Positions 14,255 through 21,194 of a stretch of 28,837 nucleotides of DNA are shown here, one piece after another. Position 1 is the stretch's first letter; the number at the start of each line of letters is the position of its first letter. The notes beneath the pieces were generated by a model. The model was not told the DNA's origin and searched no databases. It saw only the letters and a program-made list of their open reading frames with translations. Source of the stretch: CAZKTO01 sp964555685. GTDB lineage: Bacteria; Chloroflexota; Dehalococcoidia; SHYB01. The translations under genes and the position numbers were made by a program. The DNA is taken from the NCBI GenBank assembly GCA_964555685.1, contig CAZKTO010000034.1:1-28837 (forward strand), in the 5' to 3' direction.

Positions 14255-16564
14255 ATGACTACCACCGCCGACCGCCCAGGCCAGGGCGCCCGCGCCTTTC
14301 AGGTCATCGGCACCCGGCCTATCCGGCACGACGGCTACGACAAGGTGACCGGTCGCGCCAAGTACGGGGCCGATCTCCAGCTGGCCGGCCTGCTCCACGG
14401 CGCCGTCCTCCGGAGCCCCCACGCCCACGCCCGCATCAAGCGCATCGATACCAGCAAGGCCGAGGCGCTGCCGGGCGTGAAGGCCGTCATGACGGCCAAG
14501 GACCTGCCCGAGAAGGCGGTCATGCCCTCCAACTTCATGGAGACGCTGGCCGACCCCAACGTCCTTTTGCAGAACGTCATGGCCCGCGACAAGGTCCTCT
14601 ACAAGGGCCACGCCGTCGCCGCTATCGCCGCCGTCAGCCGCCACGTGGCCGAGGAGGCCCTGGACCTCATCCAGGTCGACTACGAGGTCCTGCCCCACGT
14701 GCTGGACGTCCGCGCCGCCATGAAGCCCGGCGCCCCCATCCTCCACGAGAGCATGCGGACCCGGACAACGGTCCAGATGCCCGGCGACGCGCCCCAGACC
14801 CAGGGCCCCACCAATATCGCCAGCTACGTCCAGATGAAGCAGGGCGACGTGGCCCAGGGCTTCGCCGAGGCCGACGCCGTCGTCGAGCGGGAGTTCGAGA
14901 CGCGGCCCGTCCACCAGGGCTACATCGAGCTCCACAACTCGACGGCCTCCTGGTCGCCCGACGGCAACGTGACGATCTGGAAGAGCACCCAGGGCCCCTT
15001 CATCGTCCGGCACCAGGTGGCCTCCATCCTCAACATCCCTGTCTCCCAGGTGCGCGTCGTCCCCATGGAGATCGGCGGCGGCTTCGGCGGCAAGATCAAC
15101 ACCTACACGGACCCTGTCGCCGCGGTCCTCTCCAGGAAGTCGGGCCATCCCGTGAAGATCGTGCTTTCGCGCAAGGAGGTCTTCGAGGGCACGGGCCCCG
15201 CGGCCGGCACCTACATGAAGGCGAAGATCGGCGCCAAGAGAGACGGGCGAATCACGGCGGCGCACGTCTACCTGGCCTACGCGGCGGGGGCCTTCGCCGG
15301 CTCGCCCGTGGGCTCAGGCGCCTCGACCTGCCTCGCCCCGTACAAGATCGAGAACGTCCTCCTGGACGGCTACGACGTCGTGACCAACGAGCCCAAGGTC
15401 GCGGCCTACCGGGCGCCGGGCTCGCCCCAGGCCGCCTACGCCGTCGAGTGCGTCATCGATGAGCTGGCCCAGAAGATCGGCATGGACCCCATGGATTTCC
15501 GTCTGAAGAACGCCACGCGGCAGGGCGACCGGCAGGTCAGCGGCGTGCCCTTCCCCAGCATCGGCTGCGTCGAGGTCGAGCAGGCGATGAAGGACCACCC
15601 GCACTACAAGACGCCGCTCACGGGTAAGAATCGCGGGCGCGGCGTCGCCATGGGCTACTGGGGCAACGCCGGCATGCAGTCCTCGGCCATTATCAACGTC
15701 AACTCCAACGGCGCCATCAGCCTCATCACCGGCTCCGTGGACATCGGCGGGACGCGCGCCGCTCTCGCGATGCAGGCCGCCGAGGTCCTGGGCCTAGCCG
15801 CCACCGACGTCCATCCCTCCGTCGCCGACACCGACTCGGTGGGCTACACGGGCGTGACGGGAGGCAGCCGCACCGCCTTCTCCACCGGCATCGCCGTCAT
15901 CAAGGCCGCCGAGGACGTGAAGGCCCAGATGATCAAGCGGGCGGCGCTCCTCTGGGAGACGACGCCCGACCAGGTGGAGTGCCAGGGGGGCGTCTTCACG
16001 TCCCAGAAGGACCCCAAGGCCCGCATGACGTTCAAGGAGCTGGCGGCCAAGCTGATGGCCACAGGCGGCCCTGTGACGGCATCCGCCTCCTCCGACCCGA
16101 AGCAGATCGGACCGTCCTTCTCGGGCATGATCGTGGACGTGGAGGTGGACCCGGAGACGGGCAAGGTCCAGGTCCTGCGCACGACCATCGTCCAGGACGC
16201 CGGCAAGGCCGCCCACCCGAGCTACGTGGAGGGCCAGATGCAGGGCGGCGCCGTCCAGGGCATCGGCTGGGCCCTCAACGAGGAGTACTTCTATAACGAC
16301 TCCGGTACGATGGCCAACTCCAGCTTCCTCGACTACCGGATGCCGCTGAGCCTCGACCTGCCCATGATCGAGGCGGTTGTCGTCGAGGTGCCGAACCCGG
16401 GCCACCCCTTTGGGCTGCGGGGCGTCGGCGAGTCGTCCATCGTCTCGCCGATGGCGGCGGTGGCCAACGCCCTCGCCCGCGCCACGGGCGTGCGCATCGC
16501 CCGGCTGCCCATGACGCCGGCCGTCATCGTGGATGCCCTCAAGAAGAACGGGAAGGCCAGGTAG
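14255..16564 (+). CDS. Molybdenum hydroxylase large subunit (xanthine dehydrogenase / CoxL family)
   Basis: A 769-residue molybdopterin-binding subunit of the xanthine oxidase family. The N-terminal a/b hammerhead domain (about 20-150: DGYDKVTGRAKYGADLQLAG, VLRSPHAHARI) is followed by molybdopterin-binding halves with GGGFGGK (274-280), AAYRAPGSPQ (383-392) and, near the end, GVGESSIVSP, whose Glu726 sits where the catalytic base lies in this family. There is no AYxCSFR motif of true CO dehydrogenase, so CO oxidation is not supported; a hydroxylase of an N-heterocycle, aldehyde or acyl-thioester-like compound is more likely. The FAD and 2Fe-2S subunits that normally accompany it are not adjacent: it stands alone between its own promoter and a strong terminator. 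Confidence 0.93.
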   Translation: MTTTADRPGQGARAFQVIGTRPIRHDGYDKVTGRAKYGADLQLAGLLHGAVLRSPHAHARIKRIDTSKAEALPGVKAVMTAKDLPEKAVMPSNFMETLADPNVLLQNVMARDKVLYKGHAVAAIAAVSRHVAEEALDLIQVDYEVLPHVLDVRAAMKPGAPILHESMRTRTTVQMPGDAPQTQGPTNIASYVQMKQGDVAQGFAEADAVVEREFETRPVHQGYIELHNSTASWSPDGNVTIWKSTQGPFIVRHQVASILNIPVSQVRVVPMEIGGGFGGKINTYTDPVAAVLSRKSGHPVKIVLSRKEVFEGTGPAAGTYMKAKIGAKRDGRITAAHVYLAYAAGAFAGSPVGSGASTCLAPYKIENVLLDGYDVVTNEPKVAAYRAPGSPQAAYAVECVIDELAQKIGMDPMDFRLKNATRQGDRQVSGVPFPSIGCVEVEQAMKDHPHYKTPLTGKNRGRGVAMGYWGNAGMQSSAIINVNSNGAISLITGSVDIGGTRAALAMQAAEVLGLAATDVHPSVADTDSVGYTGVTGGSRTAFSTGIAVIKAAEDVKAQMIKRAALLWETTPDQVECQGGVFTSQKDPKARMTFKELAAKLMATGGPVTASASSDPKQIGPSFSGMIVDVEVDPETGKVQVLRTTIVQDAGKAAHPSYVEGQMQGGAVQGIGWALNEEYFYNDSGTMANSSFLDYRMPLSLDLPMIEAVVVEVPNPGHPFGLRGVGESSIVSPMAAVANALARATGVRIARLPMTPAVIVDALKKNGKAR

Positions 16565-16589
16565 ACGTTCGGCGCCGACCGCGAAACCG

Positions 16590-16615
16590 CAGGGGGGCGA
16601 CCGGCCGTCGCCCCT
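16590..16615. terminator. Imperfect GC-rich hairpin after the hydroxylase gene
   Basis: GGCGAC (16596-16601) pairs with GTCGCC (16607-16612), and the stem continues through CAGG/CCTG with a two-base bulge. It lies 26 bp after the stop codon. It has no T-run, so it is probably an accessory structure before the main terminator at 16629. Confidence 0.35.
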
Positions 16616-16628
16616 GTGAGGGCAAAAG

Positions 16629-16656
16629 ACAGGGCCCCCGAACTTGGGGGCCCTGT
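16629..16656. terminator. Strong bidirectional Rho-independent terminator
   Basis: ACAGGGCCCCC (16629-16639) and GGGGGCCCTGT (16646-16656) form a perfect 11-bp stem with loop GAACTT. On the plus strand GGTTTTCCTT follows; on the minus strand CTTTTGCC follows. It would therefore stop both the hydroxylase transcript and the opposing two-tRNA transcript. Confidence 0.85.
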
Positions 16657-16667
16657 GGTTTTCCTTG

Positions 16668-16743
16668 TGGTGGGCGGTGTTGGACTTGAACCAACGACCT
16701 CTTCTGTGTGAGAGAAGCGTTCTAACCGCTGAACTAACCGCCC
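16668..16743 (-). tRNA. tRNA-Val, anticodon CAC
   Basis: Minus strand: acceptor GGGCGGT/ACCGCCC, D arm GTTC...GAAC, anticodon stem CTTCT/AGAAG with loop CTCACAC (CAC, decoding GUG), T arm GTTGG TTCAAGT CCAAC. The discriminator A and CCA are encoded. Total 76 bases. It is the second gene of a tRNA pair. Confidence 0.95.
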
Positions 16744-16779
16744 TCGCATGGCCGCAGCCTTGGCCGTTCGAACCGCGGG

Positions 16780-16855
16780 TGGTGCCAACGGCTGGGATCG
16801 AACCAGCGACCTAGCGCTTATGAAGCGCCCGCTCTGACCACTGAGCTACGTTGGC
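16780..16855 (-). tRNA. tRNA with anticodon CAU (elongator Met, or Ile2)
   Basis: Minus strand: acceptor GCCAACG/CGTTGGC, D arm GCTC...GAGC, anticodon stem GGCGC/GCGCT with loop TTCATAA, T arm GCTGG TTCGATC CCAGC, encoded ACCA. The paired first base and the lack of three consecutive G-C pairs next to the anticodon loop argue against the initiator. Elongator Met and lysidine-modified Ile2 cannot be separated with certainty. Confidence 0.92.
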
Positions 16856-16895
16856 ACCGGTGGCGCAGGACCTGCCGCCCCGCGCGCACCCGACG

Positions 16896-16924
16896 ACTAT
16901 AGTATAGCCCCCGCCCACGGTCAA
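16896..16924 (-). promoter_or_regulatory. Promoter of the tRNA-CAU / tRNA-Val operon
   Basis: The minus strand has TTGACC (16919-16924), a 17-bp spacer and TATAGT (16896-16901), with a predicted start about 34 bp before the first tRNA. The terminator at 16629-16656 closes the unit. Confidence 0.7.
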
Positions 16925-16975
16925 CGGAGTTGGTCTGGACTCCTGTACCACAGCTCGTAAAAGACTCCGGCAAAT

Positions 16976-17004
16976 TTGACAGTCATCCCCCCTTTGGGTA
17001 TATT
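16976..17004 (+). promoter_or_regulatory. Promoter P1 of the DUF177-rpmF-fab operon
   Basis: TTGACA (16976-16981), a 17-bp spacer, then TATATT (16999-17004), in a locally AT-rich patch. It is about 65 bp upstream of P2 and in the same direction. Confidence 0.75.
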
Positions 17005-17040
17005 TTAGGATTAGTTTGCGAAAAATTTCTCAATCGCCAT

Positions 17041-17069
17041 TTGACACGGCCAGCGGCGGCTCCTATAAT
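17041..17069 (+). promoter_or_regulatory. Promoter P2 of the DUF177-rpmF-fab operon, full consensus
   Basis: TTGACA (17041-17046), exactly 17 bp, then TATAAT (17064-17069): a perfect match to the sigma-70 housekeeping consensus. Transcription should start near 17076, which rules out start codons upstream of that point for P2 transcripts. Promoters, tRNAs and terminators fill the gap 16565-17099. Confidence 0.85.
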
Positions 17070-17099
17070 GCCCGCGACTGGCGGAGGGGACGGTTGCCG

Positions 17100-17621
17100 G
17101 TGTTGTGGAACGTCTCCCAGCTCCTCAAGTCATCCATCGGCGCCGAACGCCGCTATACCCTGGACGACGACGGGAGCGGGATCAAGGATCTGGCCGCCGC
17201 CATCTCCGGCGACGTCCGGATGATCCGCACCGACCGGGGCATCCTGGTGATGGCCGCCATCGAGACGGCCGTTGGGTGTGAGTGCAGCCGGTGTCTGGAG
17301 CGCTTCCCCCAGCCGGTAGCCTTCGATATCGAGGAGGAGTTCTTTCCAGCCGTTGACATCGACACCGGCGTGCGGATCGAGCGCCCCGAGGAGGGGTTCA
17401 CTATCGACCCATCCCACACGCTGGACCTGACCGATGCGGTGCGCCAGTATGCGCTGCTGAACCTGCCCATGAAACCCCTGTGCGCCTCCGATTGCCCCGG
17501 CGTGTGCCCCACCTGCGGCGCCCGGCTCCAGCTGGGCCCCTGCGGGTGCGAGGCCCGGCCTGCCGACCCTCGGTGGGGCAAGATCGAGGGCCTGCGCCCC
17601 AGCCTCGGCGGCGCCAGCTAG
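17100..17621 (+). CDS. yceD: DUF177 (YceD-like) protein, putative 23S rRNA/ribosome accumulation factor
   Basis: A 173-residue DUF177 protein, the family almost always encoded just before rpmF and linked to 23S rRNA accumulation. Visible features are an N-terminal start WNVSQLLKSSIGAERRYTL, the central CECSRCLERFPQPV, and the C-terminal zinc-knuckle-like CASDCPGVCPTCGARL. GTG 17100 is chosen because it lies downstream of the P2 start site and follows GGAGGGG (17082-17088); TTG 17094 and TTG 17103 are close alternatives. An in-frame TTG at 17016 would be upstream of P2's start site and adds non-family residues. First gene of a six-gene run, 14 bp before rpmF. Confidence 0.88.
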   Translation: MLWNVSQLLKSSIGAERRYTLDDDGSGIKDLAAAISGDVRMIRTDRGILVMAAIETAVGCECSRCLERFPQPVAFDIEEEFFPAVDIDTGVRIERPEEGFTIDPSHTLDLTDAVRQYALLNLPMKPLCASDCPGVCPTCGARLQLGPCGCEARPADPRWGKIEGLRPSLGGAS

Positions 17622-17635
17622 GAGCTCTCTCCCTT

Positions 17636-17827
17636 ATGGCCCCTCTGCCCAAACGCAAGCGTTCCAAGAGAAGCGAAGGCCACCATCGCAGCCATCGCGC
17701 GCTGAGCCTCATCAGTCTCAGCGCCTGCCCCCAGTGCAACAGCCCGCGGCTGCCCCATCGCGTCTGCGGCGTCTGCGGCACCTACGCCGGGCGGCAGGTC
17801 CTCCAGGTCAAGGAGGCGGCTGAGTAA
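17636..17827 (+). CDS. rpmF: 50S ribosomal protein L32
   Basis: A 63-residue zinc-ribbon ribosomal protein. The N-terminus PLPKRKRSKRSEGHHRSH is the usual basic tail. Two Cys pairs (CPQC and CGVC) form the zinc site, showing this is the zinc-binding form of L32. ATG 17636 follows AGGAG at 17620-17624, a rather long 11-base spacing. Its place between DUF177 and fabD is the widespread bacterial arrangement that couples ribosome and lipid synthesis. Confidence 0.95.
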   Translation: MAPLPKRKRSKRSEGHHRSHRALSLISLSACPQCNSPRLPHRVCGVCGTYAGRQVLQVKEAAE

Positions 17828-17828
17828 C

Positions 17829-17847
17829 GCCGGGCCCAGCGCCCGGC
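17829..17847. other. GC-rich hairpin between rpmF and fabD
   Basis: GCCGGGC (17829-17835) and GCCCGGC (17841-17847) form a perfect 7-bp stem with loop CCAGC, followed by a second weaker CGGCC/GGCCG pairing. There is no T-run, so it is more likely an mRNA processing, stability or attenuation element than a full terminator. Confidence 0.4.
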
Positions 17848-17875
17848 CGTCGCCCGGCCGGTTCCAAGGAGTCGT

Positions 17876-18826
17876 ATGAGTATGCCCACCGCTCTCGAGA
17901 CCAAGAACATCGCCTTCATCTTCCCCGGCCAGGGATCCCAGGCCGTGGGCATGGGGGCGGACCTCTATAAGGAGTCCGCCGCCGCGCGCCGGGTCTTCGA
18001 CCAGGCCGACGAGATCCTCGGCCGCTCCCTCTCGAAGCTCTGCTTCGAGGGGCCCGAGGACGACCTCCGGCAGACCGTCAACGCCCAGCCCGCCATCCTC
18101 ACCGCCAGCGTCGCTGCATTGAAAGCCCTGGATGAGGCGCGCGTGGACAGCCCGCTGCTCCTGCCGCGCTACGTCGCCGGACACAGCCTGGGCGAATACA
18201 CGGCCCTCGTCGCCGCCGGCGCCATCGCCTTCGAGGACGCCCTGCGCCTGGTCTGCGAGCGCGGGTGGCTCATGCAGAAGGCCGGCCAGGTCCGCGAGGG
18301 CGGCATGGCCGCCATCCTCGGCCTTGACATGGCCTCTGTCGAGCAGCTCTGCCAGCAGACGGGCGCCGAGATCGCCAACGTCAACAGCGACGGCCAGATC
18401 GTCATCAGCGGGAGCAAGCGCGCTCTCGTCCAGGCCCTGGACCTCTCCCGGGCCATGGGCGCCCGCAAGGCCGTTCCCCTGAGCGTCGGCGGCGCCTTCC
18501 ACTCCAGCCTCATGGAGCCCGCCGTCCCCGGCATGGTGAAGGCCCTCGACCTCACCCGCTTCTCCAAGCCTGCCGTCCCGGTCATCTGCAACACCACCGC
18601 CGAGCCCCTGGCCGACCCTGCCGCCATCCACGACGAGCTGGTCCAGCAGATCTGCCGCTGCGTCCAGTGGTCCAAGTCCATCCAGTACATGGCCGGCCAC
18701 GGCGTCCACACCTTCATCGAGATCGGGCCGGGCCGCGTCCTTGCCGCTCTCGTCAAGCGCATCGCCAGCGGCGTCCAGACCGTCAACATTGACTCCATGG
18801 CCTCGGTCCGGGCCGTCGCCAACTAG
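17876..18826 (+). CDS. fabD: Malonyl-CoA:ACP transacylase
   Basis: A 316-residue enzyme that loads malonate from CoA onto acyl carrier protein. It has the FPGQGSQ oxyanion loop near residue 16, the nucleophile Ser104 in AGHSLGEY, Arg129 in CERG, which binds the malonyl carboxylate, and the catalytic His209 in GGAFHSSLM. Family length is normal. ATG 17876 follows AAGGAG; ATG 17882 is a near alternative. fabG begins 16 bp after its stop, so the two are cotranscribed. Confidence 0.96.
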   Translation: MSMPTALETKNIAFIFPGQGSQAVGMGADLYKESAAARRVFDQADEILGRSLSKLCFEGPEDDLRQTVNAQPAILTASVAALKALDEARVDSPLLLPRYVAGHSLGEYTALVAAGAIAFEDALRLVCERGWLMQKAGQVREGGMAAILGLDMASVEQLCQQTGAEIANVNSDGQIVISGSKRALVQALDLSRAMGARKAVPLSVGGAFHSSLMEPAVPGMVKALDLTRFSKPAVPVICNTTAEPLADPAAIHDELVQQICRCVQWSKSIQYMAGHGVHTFIEIGPGRVLAALVKRIASGVQTVNIDSMASVRAVAN

Positions 18827-18842
18827 CGCCGGAGCCCCGCAG

Positions 18843-19586
18843 GTGGCCGCCGGGCTCTCGGGCAAGGTCGCCCTCGTCACCGGCAGCAGCCGCGGCATTG
18901 GCCGGGCCGTGGCGGTGCGCCTGGCCGCCGAGGGGGCCACCGTGGCCCTCAACGCCACCCGCGACCTCTCCGCCACCGAGCAGGCCATCCGCGCCAGTGG
19001 CGGCCGATGCTCCGCCCACCTGGCCGACGTTCGCGACTTCAAGGCCGTCGAGCGCATGGTCTCGGACGTCATCGCAGCCCACGGCTCCCTGGACATCCTG
19101 GTCAACAACGCCGGCGTGAACCGCGACGGCCTCCTCCTGCGGATGTCCGACGCCGACTGGCACGACGTCATCGCCGCCAATCTGACCGGCGCCTTCGCCT
19201 GCACGCGCGCCGCCCTGAAGGCCATGGTCCGCAAGCGCTGGGGGCGGATCATCGCCATGGGGAGCGTCGTGGGCCTCAAGGGGAACGCCGGCCAGGCCAA
19301 CTACGCGGCCTCCAAGGCGGGCCTGGTGGGCTTCACCCGCAGCGTCGCCCTCGAGGTCGCATCCCGCAGCATCACCGCCAATGTGGTGGCTCCCGGGTTC
19401 ATCGAGACGGAGATGACGGCCCGGCTCAGCTTGGCGAAGCGCGGCCAGGTCCGCTCGCTGGTGCCCCTCCAGCGGTTCGGCACGCCCGAGGAGGTGGCGG
19501 AGGTCGCCGCCTTCCTCGCCAGCGAAGAGGCGGGCTACATCACGGGCCAGGTCTTCCTTGTGGACGGCGGCCTCGCTCTCGCATAG
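18843..19586 (+). CDS. fabG: 3-oxoacyl-[ACP] reductase
   Basis: A 247-residue short-chain dehydrogenase that reduces 3-oxoacyl-ACP with NADPH. It has the cofactor motif TGSSRGIG (13-20), NNAG (88-91) and the tetrad Asn113, Ser141, Tyr154, Lys158 (in NYAASKAG). The C-terminus GYITGQVFLVDGG is typical of FabG. GTG 18843 is chosen because the family N-terminus begins here and GGAG lies about eight bases upstream; the reading frame continues upstream but only as overlap with fabD. Arg residues after the TGSSRG motif and in the ALNATR strand agree with NADPH use. Confidence 0.95.
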   Translation: MAAGLSGKVALVTGSSRGIGRAVAVRLAAEGATVALNATRDLSATEQAIRASGGRCSAHLADVRDFKAVERMVSDVIAAHGSLDILVNNAGVNRDGLLLRMSDADWHDVIAANLTGAFACTRAALKAMVRKRWGRIIAMGSVVGLKGNAGQANYAASKAGLVGFTRSVALEVASRSITANVVAPGFIETEMTARLSLAKRGQVRSLVPLQRFGTPEEVAEVAAFLASEEAGYITGQVFLVDGGLALA

Positions 19587-19594
19587 GAGCTGCT

Positions 19595-20059
19595 ATGGCC
19601 GGTCCCCGCCGCAAGGGGCGCATCGCCGCCCTCCAGGTCCTCTACGAGGCCGACTGCACCGGCCACGACTGGCGCGCCGCTCTCGACCGTACCTTGGGCG
19701 AGGGCGCTCTGCCGGAGGAGTCGCAGACGCTGGCCCGCGAGCTCGTCGAGGGCGTCCAGGCCCACCGGCCCCAACTCGACGCCCTCATTCAGCGGTACGC
19801 CCCCGCCTGGCCACTCGAGCAGGTCTCCATCGTGGGCCGCAACGTCCTCCGTATTGCCATCTTCGAGATTCTGTTGCACAATAGGACGCCGCCAAAGGCG
19901 GCGGTCAACGAGGCCGTGGAGCTGGCGAAGGTGTTTGGGAACGAAAGCCTGCGCCGCTTCGTGAACGGCGTCCTGGGCTCTATCATGGCCGCCGCCAAAA
20001 CGAAGGTCGAAAGCGACGCCTCCGGAGGTTCCCCGTGCCAACCGTCTACGAGCGCGTGA
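19595..20059 (+). CDS. nusB: Transcription antitermination factor NusB
   Basis: A 154-residue all-helical RNA-binding protein of the rRNA antitermination complex, where it pairs with S10 (NusE) at boxA. Family segments are RRKGRIAALQVLYEAD at the N-terminus, IVGRNVLRIAIFEIL, PPKAAVNEAVELAKVFG and RFVNGVLGSI at the C-terminus. ATG 19595 follows GGAG and lies 8 bp after fabG. The reading frame runs 25 bp into acpP, so the two are probably translationally coupled. Finding nusB between fabG and acpP is not the standard fab cluster order. Confidence 0.94.
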   Translation: MAGPRRKGRIAALQVLYEADCTGHDWRAALDRTLGEGALPEESQTLARELVEGVQAHRPQLDALIQRYAPAWPLEQVSIVGRNVLRIAIFEILLHNRTPPKAAVNEAVELAKVFGNESLRRFVNGVLGSIMAAAKTKVESDASGGSPCQPSTSA

Positions 20060-20295
20060 CGAAGGTGATCGTCGACCAGCTAGGCGTGGAGGCAAGCCAG
20101 GTCAAACCCAACGCGTCCTTCACCGACGACCTGAACGCCGACTCCCTGGACCTGGTCGAGCTGATCATGGCCCTGGAGGAGGAGTTCTCCGACGAGAAGA
20201 AGAAGCTCGAGATCTCCGACGAGGACGCCGAGAAGATCGTCACCGTCCAGGACGCCACCGACTACATCAAGGACAAGGGGATCGAGGACGGCTAG
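20035..20295 (+). CDS. acpP: Acyl carrier protein
   Basis: An 86-residue acidic carrier for fatty-acid synthesis. The phosphopantetheine attachment site is Ser37 in LNADSLDLVELIMALEEEF. GTG 20035 follows GGAGG (20024-20028) and overlaps nusB by 25 bp. Between helices II and III the protein has a charged SDEKKKLE stretch, slightly longer than the usual short loop, before EISDEDAEKIVTVQD. It is the last gene of the operon that starts at DUF177; fabH, fabF and plsX are not in this cluster. Confidence 0.96.
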   Translation: MPTVYERVTKVIVDQLGVEASQVKPNASFTDDLNADSLDLVELIMALEEEFSDEKKKLEISDEDAEKIVTVQDATDYIKDKGIEDG

Positions 20296-20307
20296 GCCCG
20301 CCCACCC

Positions 20308-21102
20308 CTACCCCGTCCCACCGCTCTGGCGCTTGGCCTCCTGCCACAGCGCCTCCTGCTCCTCCAGGGAGAGCCGCTCGATAGACCTGCCCTGGCGCCG
20401 TGCGGCCTCTTCCATGTAGGCGAACCGCTCGCGGAAACGGGCGCCGGCCTTGCGGAGCGCCCCCTCCGAGTCGATGCCCAGCTTCCGGCCGGCGTTCACC
20501 AGCGCCGCCAGGATGTCCCCCAGCTCGTGCTCCTGCTCCTCTGGTGACCGGGCGGCGGCAAGCTCGTCCAGTTCCTCCCGCACCTTGGCCATAACGCCCT
20601 GCATGTCCGGCCAGTCGAACCCCAGGCGCGCGGCGCGGCCCTGGACCTCCTGGCTATAGGCCAGCGCTGGCATGGACTTTGGCACGCTGTCCAGCGCCGA
20701 CCGCGGCTCCTCGCCCTTCCGCTCCGCCTGCTTCAACCTCTCCCAGTTCGCCGCCACCTCGCCGGCGCTGGAGACCTTCGTCTCCCCAAAGACGTGCGGG
20801 TGGCGCCGCACCAGCTTCTGGTTGATGCTCCGGAGCACGTCTTCCATCGAAAAGGCGCCCTCGTCCTTGCCGATCTGGGCGTGGAGACCGACCTGAAGCA
20901 GGACATCGCCCAGCTCCTCGGCGATGCGCTTGGCGTCCCCGCCATCGATTGCATCCAGCGTCTCGTAGCACTCTTCCACGAGAAACTTCTTGAGCGAGGC
21001 GTGGGTCTGCTCCCGGTCCCAGGGGCAACCGCCGAGTCCGCGCAGCCGGGCGACGATGGCGAGGAAGGTGTCGAAGCTCTCAGGCCGGTCGAGGTCGGGC
21101 AC
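20308..21102 (-). CDS. mazG: Nucleoside triphosphate pyrophosphohydrolase MazG
   Basis: A 264-residue two-domain MazG that hydrolyses (d)NTPs to monophosphates and helps clear damaged nucleotides. The first domain has CPWDREQTHASLKKFLVEEC and the metal site EELGDVLLQV; RRHPHVFGE and NWERLKQAER follow; the second MazG domain has VREELDELAAA and HELGDILAALVNAGRKLG, repeating the ExxE...ExxD metal pattern. GTG 21102 is preferred: a likely -10 TAGAAT overlaps the upstream ATG at 21138, placing transcription start inside the longer frame. If that promoter is wrong, ATG 21138 gives 276 residues. It converges on acpP with a 12-bp gap. Confidence 0.92.
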   Translation of the reverse strand: MPDLDRPESFDTFLAIVARLRGLGGCPWDREQTHASLKKFLVEECYETLDAIDGGDAKRIAEELGDVLLQVGLHAQIGKDEGAFSMEDVLRSINQKLVRRHPHVFGETKVSSAGEVAANWERLKQAERKGEEPRSALDSVPKSMPALAYSQEVQGRAARLGFDWPDMQGVMAKVREELDELAAARSPEEQEHELGDILAALVNAGRKLGIDSEGALRKAGARFRERFAYMEEAARRQGRSIERLSLEEQEALWQEAKRQSGGTG

Positions 21103-21136
21103 GGGGCCGCCTTTCGGGTGGATGCGCGAGCGCCTC

Positions 21137-21166
21137 ATTCTACCGGTACGACTCTTTCCTTGACAA
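21137..21166 (-). promoter_or_regulatory. mazG: Probable mazG promoter
   Basis: The minus strand carries TTGTCA (21161-21166), an 18-bp spacer and TAGAAT (21137-21142). The -35 lies inside the hairpin at 21154-21172, and that hairpin also shows TTGACA on the plus strand. Confidence 0.45.
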
Positions 21167-21172
21167 GGAAAG
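21154..21172. repeat. Solo hairpin resembling the first hairpin of the 185-bp element
   Basis: CTTTCCTT (21154-21161) and AAGGAAAG (21165-21172) form a perfect 8-bp stem around GAC. It resembles the inner part of hairpin A in the three-hairpin elements (CCTTTCTTGACAGAAAGG at 28688). It may be a decayed fragment, or simply a regulatory palindrome in the divergent mazG/DUF1461 promoter region. Confidence 0.45.
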
Positions 21173-21194
21173 ATGCCCGGTCGAAGATAGCCGG

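Noticed and set aside
14143..15462. A 439-codon frame overlapping the hydroxylase gene in another phase
   Set aside because: Arg/Gly/Pro-rich nonsense product. The 14255 frame carries the molybdopterin motifs.
14255..16564. Aerobic CO dehydrogenase large subunit (coxL)
   Set aside because: The form I CoxL active-site motif AYxCSFR is absent; the equivalent position reads AAYRAPG, typical of other hydroxylases.
16780..16855. Initiator tRNA-fMet
   Set aside because: The first acceptor pair is matched (G-C) and the anticodon stem lacks three consecutive G-C pairs next to the loop, unlike initiators.
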